DNA of 7,092 nucleotides. It comes from JBHIBR01 sp046759145 [NCBI: Nitrospinota bacterium] (GTDB lineage: Bacteria; UBA8248). Below, piece after piece: positions 1 through 5,699 of this stretch. The stretch's first letter is position 1. Each line of letters opens with the position of its first letter. Location: positions 1 through 7,092 of the forward strand of contig JBHIBR010000095.1 in the NCBI GenBank assembly GCA_046759145.1, given 5' to 3'. The translations under genes were made by a program, and so were the position numbers. The notes under the pieces are model-generated. The model was not told where the DNA came from. It saw only the letters and a list, made by a program, of their open reading frames with translations, and did not search any database.

Positions 1-1547
1 AGGTGGACTCTTTCCACCGGTTGGTGAACCCGGGCCGCTACATCCCCTGGAGCGTGGCCCGGCTCACGGGCATCACTGACGCCCTGGTGGCGGACAAGCC
101 CCCGCTCAAGGCGGTGCTGCCGGAACTCCTGGGTTTCCTGGAGGGCTGCGTCTTCGTGGCCCACTGCGCGCCCTTCGACCACCATTTCCTCGGCTACTAT
201 GCCCGCCAGCTCCTGGGCCGGAGGCTGGAGATGCCCGTGCTCTGCACCTACCGGCTGGCCCAGCATCTCCTGCCCCAGCTCGGGCGGCGGAACCTCAGCG
301 ACCTGGCCCGCCACGTGGGCGTCCCGGTGGAGGGCCGTCACCGCGCGATGCCCGACGCCCGCACGGCGGCGAATATCTTCGTCCGCTTCCTGGGGATACT
401 CGGGGCACTGGGGTTCGAGACCCTGGAGGATGTCCTCGACCTCCAGGGGGTAGCCCGGGCGGAAGAGCCCCTCTCCCTGGCCGAGGGGATGGCCCTGGAC
501 GTGGCGAGCCTGAACAACCTGCCCGAGGAAGGAGGGGTGTTCCTCCTCCGGGACGCCGACGAGGCCGTCCTCTACGTGGGCAGGAGTGCGAACCTGTGCA
601 GGGCCGTCCGGGGTCTCTTCTACCCCCGCTCACCCGGGGTGGCCCGCTTCGCCCGCAGGCTCGCTTCCGTGCGCCGGGTGGAGGTGGAGCCCATGCGCAG
701 CGAGCTCGCGGCGGCACTGCGCGAAGCGCGCCTGATCCGGGAGTACAGGCCCCCCCTCAACCGGGGACGGTCCGCCCGGAGCGGCTGGTTGTTCCTCAAG
801 GTGAGCTGCGGGAGGGGTCATCCCCGCATCCGTGCGACCGATCGGCTGGCGGCGGACGGGGCGTTCTATTTCGGTCCCTTCCGCAAGGCCGCCGCCCTCC
901 GGGAGCTGCTCGCTGCTATCCACGAGGTTTTCCCCCTCAAGGATGCCGAGCGGGCTGAGGGGAACTCCCCTCGCGGCGCCGGGCTGCGGCCTCGGGCGGT
1001 CTGGCTTGCCGACCAGCTCGTGGCCCTTCTCGAGGGCCGCTGTGGGGGGAAGGAGCAGGAGGAAAAGACCCTGCGGGAGCTCGCCCGTCTGTGGGGGACC
1101 GAGCGCAAACTCGCGCAGCTGCGGCCCCGCTGGGGCCGGCTGCGCCATCTGCTCCAGAGCCACAACCTGAGCGGGCCTTCCGTCCGGCGGCGAAACTTTC
1201 TGGCGGTCGAGCGGGCCCGGGATGGGGAGGAGCGGGTGGGCTACGTGGTGCGGGAAGGGGTGCTGCGGGGGGAGTGGCGCTTCTCCCGGCGGCGGCCCCC
1301 CCTCGCGCGCTTCCGGAAGGCCATCCAGAAGCTCTACTTCGACGGCGGGCCCCCCGCCCCCGCCACTCCTCCCACGCGGGAGGAGCTAGAGGAGGCCGCC
1401 CTCCTGGCCGAGTGGCTGCGCCGGGAGGCCTACGAGGGTTTCGTGCTGGAACTGGGCCCCGCCGCGGAGCCAGAGGAGGTCATCGGCAAACTCCGCGAGG
1501 CCCTCTCCGACCCTGCATCCGCCGGGAGCCTCTTCTATGTGGGGTAG
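1..1547 (+). CDS. DEDDh exonuclease fused to UvrC-like GIY-YIG domain (5' partial)
   Basis: Predicted two-domain nuclease probably acting in DNA repair or proofreading. The reading frame is open to the left edge. The GTG at base 3 is a valine codon inside the domain rather than a start, because the DxE (Exo I) strand of the DnaQ fold is missing and must lie upstream. Counting from that codon, residues 1-135 match the DnaQ/epsilon exonuclease: LVNPGRYIP, RLTGIT, VAHCAPFD with the Exo II aspartate at 59, and HRAMPD with His113 and Asp118 (DEDDh type). Residues 172-255 are a GIY-YIG domain: GVF at 178-180, LYVGRS at 190-195, Glu241 and Asn253 at the spacing seen in UvrC. A UvrC-like YFGPF segment follows at 289-293. 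The C-terminal 200 residues are Arg/Glu-rich with no domain I can name; UvrC's RNase H-like second nuclease is not evident. The GIY-YIG position expected to hold the catalytic arginine is Ala201. The same fusion is known from other bacteria, e.g. actinobacterial DnaQ-UvrC-like proteins. The domain call is firm; the role is inferred. Confidence 0.9.
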   Translation, partial: VDSFHRLVNPGRYIPWSVARLTGITDALVADKPPLKAVLPELLGFLEGCVFVAHCAPFDHHFLGYYARQLLGRRLEMPVLCTYRLAQHLLPQLGRRNLSDLARHVGVPVEGRHRAMPDARTAANIFVRFLGILGALGFETLEDVLDLQGVARAEEPLSLAEGMALDVASLNNLPEEGGVFLLRDADEAVLYVGRSANLCRAVRGLFYPRSPGVARFARRLASVRRVEVEPMRSELAAALREARLIREYRPPLNRGRSARSGWLFLKVSCGRGHPRIRATDRLAADGAFYFGPFRKAAALRELLAAIHEVFPLKDAERAEGNSPRGAGLRPRAVWLADQLVALLEGRCGGKEQEEKTLRELARLWGTERKLAQLRPRWGRLRHLLQSHNLSGPSVRRRNFLAVERARDGEERVGYVVREGVLRGEWRFSRRRPPLARFRKAIQKLYFDGGPPAPATPPTREELEEAALLAEWLRREAYEGFVLELGPAAEPEEVIGKLREALSDPASAGSLFYVG

Positions 1548-1557
1548 GGGGACCCCC
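1547..1557. repeat. Short G/C inverted repeat between convergent genes
   Basis: GGGGG-A-CCCCC spans the last base of the exonuclease stop codon and the 17-base gap to the ATPase stop. A hairpin with a three-base loop and four G:C pairs is possible on either strand. No U-run follows on either side, so I do not call it a terminator. It may still slow polymerase where two transcripts converge. Confidence 0.3.
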
Positions 1558-1564
1558 TCCCCCC

Positions 1565-2866
1565 TCAGGCCGCCACCTCCTCCCTGGCGTAGGCCACCGG
1601 GTATTGATGGTAGATGCGCTCGAAGAGCTCCGGGGTGAGCTTCTGGGCCAGGGTCTCCCCCTCGTCCAGGCTGGCCTGGAGCATGATGAAGATGTTGCGG
1701 GGGTCGCAGCCGCGGATGAGGCGCCCGTCGCGCTCAAGCCACTCGAGGAGCAGGTCGGCGTAGCGCTGGCATACCCCCTCATCCTCGATGCCGTTGGCGC
1801 GCGCCACGAATTTGAAGATCTCCTTGAAACCCTCCCTCGTGGGCCGCTCCACCAGCACCTGGTAGAGGAGGCGGCGCTTGAAGGCGTCGTCGATGATCTC
1901 GTCCTTGTCCAGGTTCGTGGAGAGGAGGAGGTGCTGCTTGTAAGGGGCCCGGAAGCTGCTCCCCCCGCCGAACTTGACGATGGCCTCCTGGTTCTCCAGC
2001 GGGAAGATGAACTGGTTCAGGATCGTGGTGGGGTCCTCGGCCTGGCGGCCGAGGTCGTCGAAGACGAAGATGCCGTTGTTGGCCTTCACGTGGGGAGGAG
2101 CGTGGTAGATGCCGTCGTAGCTGATCTCGAAGTGCTCCACCCGGAACTCCGTCCCCACGACCACCAGCGGCGCCTGGCACACCAGCCAGCGACGATCGAG
2201 CTGCTCCCTCAGGGCGGCCGCCCGCAACACCCCCTTGGCCCCTCCCCCATCCTCTTCTTCCAGGGGCTGGTGGAAGGCGGGGTCGAAGTATTGCACCGCC
2301 TTCCCGTTGAACTCGAAGGCATAGGGAAGCAGCACGGGTTCCCTGAGCAGGTTGTGGAGGCATCCCGTCGCGGTGGTCTTGCCGTTGCCCGGGGGTCCGT
2401 AGAGGAGCATCACCCGCTGGGAGTTGAACCCCTCCTTGAGGATGTAGAGGAGCTCCTCATCGATGACGAGCTCCCGGAAGGCCTCGCGCACCTCGTCCAT
2501 GGTCACCCGGCGGGAGCGCTCCGCCTGCCGCAGCACCATCTCGTAGTAGTCCCTGAAGGAGACGGGGGCGGGCCCCACGTAGGCGTCCTCCTTCTCGAAG
2601 ACCGCGGCCAGCTCCCGCCCCCGGGCGGTGAGGTCGTAGTGGCCCGGCCTGTAGAGGTCCACCAGTTTGCGGTCCTTGAGGCTCTCCAGGAAGGGCTCCA
2701 GGACGTTTCCCCCCAGCCGCATCCGGTCGGCCAGCTGCTGGAGGCTGAGCACCCCGTCCTGCTTGAAGAACTTCAGCATGAGGGCCTCCACGGTCTTCTC
2801 GCCGATGCGGGTCTCGCGCAGGCTGTTGGGCGCGGGCGGATGGAGGTCCAGCTTGGGCGCTGGCAT
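1565..2866 (-). CDS. AAA+ ATPase with N-terminal winged-helix region
   Basis: Predicted cytoplasmic P-loop ATPase of 433 residues; substrate unknown. Residues about 20-92 look like a winged helix (LQQLADRMRLG, then a strand pair ending YDLTARGREL). The AAA+ core follows: Walker A GPPGNGKT at 157-164, Walker B IFVFDD at 266-271, a sensor-1-like STN at 316-318, a DDAFKRRL arginine-finger-like segment at 326-333, and Arg390 in GCDPRN as candidate sensor 2. About 100 residues separate Walker A from Walker B, including the stretch VKANNGIFVFDDLGRQ, which resembles a group of uncharacterised bacterial ATPases annotated only as AAA family. The ATG at 2866 was chosen because a purine-rich AGGGAGAAAAGGG lies just upstream and because longer in-frame starts would overlap the lipoprotein gene in another frame. 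It is the last gene of the minus-strand run and ends convergently with the exonuclease gene. It is not a pilus motor ATPase: the GspE/VirB11 motifs are absent. Remodelling or regulation of Tad components is only an inference from position. Confidence 0.9.
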   Translation of the reverse strand: MPAPKLDLHPPAPNSLRETRIGEKTVEALMLKFFKQDGVLSLQQLADRMRLGGNVLEPFLESLKDRKLVDLYRPGHYDLTARGRELAAVFEKEDAYVGPAPVSFRDYYEMVLRQAERSRRVTMDEVREAFRELVIDEELLYILKEGFNSQRVMLLYGPPGNGKTTATGCLHNLLREPVLLPYAFEFNGKAVQYFDPAFHQPLEEEDGGGAKGVLRAAALREQLDRRWLVCQAPLVVVGTEFRVEHFEISYDGIYHAPPHVKANNGIFVFDDLGRQAEDPTTILNQFIFPLENQEAIVKFGGGSSFRAPYKQHLLLSTNLDKDEIIDDAFKRRLLYQVLVERPTREGFKEIFKFVARANGIEDEGVCQRYADLLLEWLERDGRLIRGCDPRNIFIMLQASLDEGETLAQKLTPELFERIYHQYPVAYAREEVAA

Positions 2867-2940
2867 AGTCCCTTTTCTCCCTAACGAAGGGCCGATGCGC
2901 CCCCTGCGGGCCACTCCCTGCGGCTTGCCGCTGGGGGCCC
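2867..2940. other. Intergenic gap with hairpin between lipoprotein and ATPase genes
   Basis: This is the widest non-coding stretch in the window. The half next to the lipoprotein stop contains the hairpin annotated separately. The half next to the ATPase start carries its ribosome-binding region (minus strand AGGGAGAAAAGGG ending four bases from the ATG). I see no convincing -35/-10 pair on the minus strand, so the ATPase is more likely read through from the upstream genes, though promoters of GC-rich bacteria are hard to recognise by eye. Confidence 0.5.
2916..2935 (-). repeat. Inverted repeat / intergenic RNA hairpin
   Basis: CCC-T-GCGG, a four-base centre CTTG, then CCGC-T-GGG: an almost perfect palindrome, giving stems of four and three G:C pairs split by one mismatch. 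It lies six bases past the lipoprotein stop codon on the minus strand. It has no following U-run, so it is not a standard intrinsic terminator. It could reduce read-through to the ATPase gene, protect the 3' end of the upstream message, or be a chance product of high GC. Confidence 0.45.
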
Positions 2941-3840
2941 TCAGCGAGAGGGCTCGACCCGGTCCCCCATCGGCTTGACCTCGGCGATGACTCCGTGTTC
3001 GGTGCGAATGATCATCCGCAGGTGGGTCTGGCCTCCTTCCCGGTAGCCCATGGGAATGATGGCGCGGCCGTTCCCCTTCTCGTAGCGGAAGCCCTCCCCC
3101 CACAGGAAGCCCGGCTGGACGTACACCAGGCCGTTGGCCAGCCGCAGGAACTGCCCCCCCAGGTAGGCCCGCATCTCGGCCGACGTCATGCCGGGCTTGA
3201 GCTGGGCCAGACGGGGGGCGATGGACTCGTAGGCCTTCCGGGTCCAGATGTGGCGGGCCAGGTAGTCCTGCAGAAGGCGGTTCTCGGTTGCCCGGTCGAG
3301 GTTCTTGGCCTCCAACTCCTCCGGCAGGGGGGGGAGGACCCGCTGCTCCTCCTTGAACCGCACCACCCGGCTCACCCGTCCGTCCACCAGGATGACGGCG
3401 AAGCGCTCCACCACCCGGACCCCTTCCAGGTATCCGAAGCTGTACTCTTCCACCAGCTTCCCGTCGGGGAGGCGGTTCGTCCGCGAGAGCTCGGGGAGCC
3501 ACCCCTCGGTCACCGAGAAGTTGGCATACCAGTCGGACGTGGGGAGGGGTTTGAGTTTCATCACCTGGAGGAAATCCTTCCGCCGCATCCCCTTCTGGAC
3601 CTGCTTGAGGCGGCGAAGGGCCAGGAGGAAGGCATCCCGCCTCTCCGAGCGCTTCGGGGTGACGCGCCCCATGCCGCGCACATCGCCGGCGATGCGCTCG
3701 GCCTGGCTGGGAGCCTCGGTGGCCGCGCAGCTCACCGCGAACGCCGCGGCCAGGAGAAGCGCCGCCCCCCTCAGAAGAGGAAGGGGATGACCCGATGGGG
3801 GACCTGCCGGCGGTAGTCTTCGTAAGCCGAGGTGCGGCAC
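2941..3840 (-). CDS. Lipoprotein with two tandem BamE/SmpA-like units
   Basis: Predicted envelope lipoprotein of unknown function, 299 residues from the GTG at 3840. A hydrophobic segment (residues 25-37, GAALLLAAAFAVS) precedes Cys38, a weak lipobox (A-V-S-C) followed by Ala39, which in enterics would favour the outer membrane. The mature part appears to hold two related units: residues 78-162, opening LKQVQKGM and closing with FGYLEG plus two beta strands, and residues 211-291, opening LAQLKPGM and closing with MGYREG plus two strands. The short helix with a GM turn followed by a lipidated beta layout recalls BamE/SmpA_OmlA, but this is my reading of the pattern, not a search result. Start choice is uncertain: the GTG at 3840 has an AGGAGG seven bases upstream but gives a long proline-rich leader and overlaps the methyltransferase gene by 70 bases. 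A CTG at 3774, overlapping that gene's TGA, would give a compact 15-residue leader (MRGAALLLAAAFAVS). No ATG lies near the leader. Confidence 0.75.
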   Translation of the reverse strand: MPHLGLRRLPPAGPPSGHPLPLLRGAALLLAAAFAVSCAATEAPSQAERIAGDVRGMGRVTPKRSERRDAFLLALRRLKQVQKGMRRKDFLQVMKLKPLPTSDWYANFSVTEGWLPELSRTNRLPDGKLVEEYSFGYLEGVRVVERFAVILVDGRVSRVVRFKEEQRVLPPLPEELEAKNLDRATENRLLQDYLARHIWTRKAYESIAPRLAQLKPGMTSAEMRAYLGGQFLRLANGLVYVQPGFLWGEGFRYEKGNGRAIIPMGYREGGQTHLRMIIRTEHGVIAEVKPMGDRVEPSR

Positions 3841-4388
3841 AGGAGCTCCTCCTCTACCCGGGCGCGGAATGTCAGGCCGGCGGCGATGCCCAGCACCTTG
3901 AGGACGTTCAAACGGGAGGGATTTCCCGCCAGGAAGCCCAGGTAGAAGAGCATCTCGCTCGCGTACATAGGATGGCGTACCAGCCGGTAGAGACCGCGGC
4001 GCTGGAGCCCCCGGTCGGCAGGCACGAGGCCGAAGCTCCGCCCCAGGCTCGCAACCGCGGCGATGATCCCCACCAGGGCCAGTCCCTGGACCACTTGCGA
4101 CACGAGGATGGCGAGCGGCCCCGGGGGGGACGCCGGGGGGAAGTGCAGCGAGAAGGAGAGCAGGATCGCCCCCACCGTGGCCACCCAGTCGAGCGGGCGC
4201 TCGGAGGTGGCCCGGCTCCGTCGCCGGAAGATGAAGAGCGCCGCGATGAGCGTGTTCAGGGTGAAGAGCTGAAGCTGGAGGAGGTTGTGCCCGCCGGCCC
4301 ATTCGAAGAGGTTCCGGTAAGCCAGTAAGTAAGCCAGGAGTCCCCAGAAGGCCGCGAGCACAACGTCGGCGGCCCGCCCCCATCGCAT
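3771..4388 (-). CDS. Integral-membrane methyltransferase, ICMT/PEMT-like family
   Basis: Predicted SAM-dependent methyltransferase of the inner membrane, 205 residues, a usual length for bacterial isoprenylcysteine carboxyl methyltransferase-like proteins. Hydrophobic segments lie at about 8-24, 38-54, 69-83, 91-114, 141-155 and 159-174. The family signature is in the C-terminal half: LYRLVRHPMYAS at 133-144, then RARVEEELL at 175-183 with Glu179/Glu180, followed by AYEDYRRQVPHRVIPF; these elements bind SAM in characterised relatives. Bacteria generally lack prenylated CaaX proteins, so the substrate is unknown; lipids, quinone-like molecules or small thiols or acids are all possible. The ATG at 4388 is preceded by GGGGGAG and lies 16 bases after the DUF192 stop. 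Its end overlaps the lipoprotein gene, which suggests coupled translation. Family assignment is strong; a link to pilus function is inferred only from the operon. Confidence 0.88.
   Translation of the reverse strand: MRWGRAADVVLAAFWGLLAYLLAYRNLFEWAGGHNLLQLQLFTLNTLIAALFIFRRRSRATSERPLDWVATVGAILLSFSLHFPPASPPGPLAILVSQVVQGLALVGIIAAVASLGRSFGLVPADRGLQRRGLYRLVRHPMYASEMLFYLGFLAGNPSRLNVLKVLGIAAGLTFRARVEEELLCRTSAYEDYRRQVPHRVIPFLF
3848..3853 (-). promoter_or_regulatory. Shine-Dalgarno AGGAGG favouring GTG start of lipoprotein gene
   Basis: AGGAGG on the minus strand sits seven bases before the GTG at 3840. It lies inside the methyltransferase coding sequence, where it encodes a run of glutamates that is itself conserved in that family, so it may be coincidental. 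Part of it also belongs to the perfect palindrome AGGAGCTCCT at 3841-3850, which could partly mask it in the mRNA. Confidence 0.4.
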
Positions 4389-4404
4389 GCTCCCCCGCTC
4401 CGCC

Positions 4405-4752
4405 CTAAGCGGGAGGGACGAAGGCCAGCAGGTGGCCTTCCCGGGTCCCGGTGGCCTCGAGCCGGCCCGCGGGCAGCTCCAGGACGCTGCGGGCCCCCGG
4501 CGTCCGCACCACCCGGAAGGGGGGGACCCGGGCCGCCGTCCGCCGCACCCGCAGCCCCTCGTCCAGGAAGGCCACGTCGATGGGGAAGCGCATGAACCAC
4601 GTGTGGATCGAGCGGCAGGGCACGATCCACAAGGCCCCTCCGCCGGGGAGGCCCCCTCGGCCCAGGAGCCCCCGGAGGCGCTGCCAGAATCGGCTCGCCA
4701 CCTCCACCTCCTCCGCCAGTCGCGCCCGGTTGGTGCGGTTGAGGGCGACCAT
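4405..4752 (-). CDS. DUF192 family protein
   Basis: Small protein of 115 residues matching DUF192 (COG1430), a family with known structures but no settled function. The diagnostic segments are all present in order: RLRGLLGR near 26-32, GGALWIVPCRSIHTWFM at about 38-54, FPIDVAFLD at 56-64, and VLELPAGRLEATG at about 90-102. Many family members are exported, but this one starts directly at the domain with no signal peptide, so it is probably cytoplasmic. The ATG at 4752 shares one base with the tadC stop (TGATG). A GTG one codon earlier (4755) would overlap by four bases and is equally possible. Either arrangement points to re-initiation by ribosomes finishing tadC, so its amount is probably tied to TadC. 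Confidence 0.9.
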   Translation of the reverse strand: MVALNRTNRARLAEEVEVASRFWQRLRGLLGRGGLPGGGALWIVPCRSIHTWFMRFPIDVAFLDEGLRVRRTAARVPPFRVVRTPGARSVLELPAGRLEATGTREGHLLAFVPPA

Positions 4753-5687
4753 CACTTGCCCATGACCATGAACTGGTTGTAGATCTGGATGGCCCCCGGG
4801 CCCAGCAGCACGACGAAGAGGGCGGGGAAGATGAAGAAGACCAGGGGGAAGATCAGCTTCACCACCATGGCCGCCGCCGCGGCCTCGGCCCGCTGGCGCC
4901 GCTTGGTGCGCAGCTCATCGGAGTAAATCTCAAGCGAAGCGGCCACGCTCGTGCCGAATTTCTCCGCCTGGATGAGCATGGCAATGAGCGCGCTCAGGTC
5001 CTCCACCCCCGTCCGCCAGGCCAGGTTGCGCAGCGCCTCCGCCCGCGTCTTGCCCGCCTTCATCTCCAGGTTGAGGATGTGGAGCTCCCCGCTCAGGACG
5101 GGGCAGGAGGTGCGCACCTCGTGCCCCACCCGCTGCAGGGCGATGTCCAGGCCCAGGCCGGCCTCCACGGACACCACCAGGAGGTCGAGGACGTTTGGGA
5201 GCTCGTCGGTGAGCTTCAACTGGCGTCGCCGCACCCGGCTGCCCAGCAGGAACACGGGCAGCAGGAAGCCCAACAGAGCCATGAACACGAAGGCCAGCAT
5301 GCCCGCGGCCGGCTTGCCGGTGGCCAGGAAGGCCGGCGGGGAGAAAAGCACCCCCAGCGCCAGCGACAGGAGGATGCGCTTGGCGAAGAAGATGCGGGTG
5401 GCGTTCTCCCGGCGGTCGCCCGCCCAGGCGAGCTGCTGCCTGAGTTTCTCGTCCTCGGCCGAGGGGATCAGTCGGGCGAGAACCCCGACCAGCCCTTCGT
5501 AGAGCCCCTTGAGGGCTTGCCCCCGGGGGCGGGCCGCCTGGCGGTGTTCGGCGGGGTTCGCGGGCTCCCTCAGCCTCCGCAGCCGGGAGAGCACCTCGCT
5601 CTCCCGCCCTCCCCAGACCAGCGAGCCCACCCCCCACACAAGGAGGAAAATGCTCAGGAAGACCGACCCGACAGCCAGCGTCTCCAC
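4752..5687 (-). CDS. tadC: TadC, Flp pilus inner-membrane platform protein
   Basis: Inner-membrane protein of the Tad secretion system, 311 residues, homologous to the GspF/PilC platform proteins. With TadB it forms the membrane base on which the TadA/CpaF ATPase acts to assemble Flp pili. An N-terminal membrane segment (about 5-26) is followed by a cytoplasmic stretch, two helices (about 104-122 and 128-149), then the T2SSF domain. The domain opens with DELPNVLDLLVVSVEAGLGL (161-180) and ends with EKFGTSVAASLEIYSDELR (242-260), RAEAAAAAMVVKLIFPLVFF and FPALFVVLLGPG, which is the typical TadC C-terminus. The start is GTG at 5687 with AGGAGAGGG four bases upstream, 12 bases after the tadB stop. 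It is distinguished from TadB by the RAEAAAA-KLIFPL-FPALF ending and by the order of the genes. Confidence 0.95.
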   Translation of the reverse strand: METLAVGSVFLSIFLLVWGVGSLVWGGRESEVLSRLRRLREPANPAEHRQAARPRGQALKGLYEGLVGVLARLIPSAEDEKLRQQLAWAGDRRENATRIFFAKRILLSLALGVLFSPPAFLATGKPAAGMLAFVFMALLGFLLPVFLLGSRVRRRQLKLTDELPNVLDLLVVSVEAGLGLDIALQRVGHEVRTSCPVLSGELHILNLEMKAGKTRAEALRNLAWRTGVEDLSALIAMLIQAEKFGTSVAASLEIYSDELRTKRRQRAEAAAAAMVVKLIFPLVFFIFPALFVVLLGPGAIQIYNQFMVMGK

Positions 5688-5699
5688 CGCACCCTCTCC

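Noticed and set aside
1547-1557. Bidirectional terminator between the convergent genes
   Set aside because: The inverted repeat is only five bases per arm with one base between and has no U-run on either side, so it is reported as a repeat only.
1091-2884. 597-codon open frame on the plus strand
   Set aside because: Antisense to the ATPase gene and to the end of the exonuclease gene. Its product is low-complexity (L/E/V/H/P-rich) with no domain, as expected from the complement of a GC-rich gene.
2867-3502. In-frame upstream extension of the ATPase to 645 residues
   Set aside because: The added 212 residues are Pro/Gly/Arg-rich, resemble no domain, and overlap the lipoprotein gene on the same strand in another frame. 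The ATG at 2866 has a good ribosome-binding region and begins just before the winged helix.
3841-4383. In-frame upstream extension of the lipoprotein to an ATG at 4383
   Set aside because: It would run through the whole methyltransferase gene in another frame, with Gly/Pro/Arg-rich product, and would put the lipobox cysteine more than 200 residues from the N-terminus.
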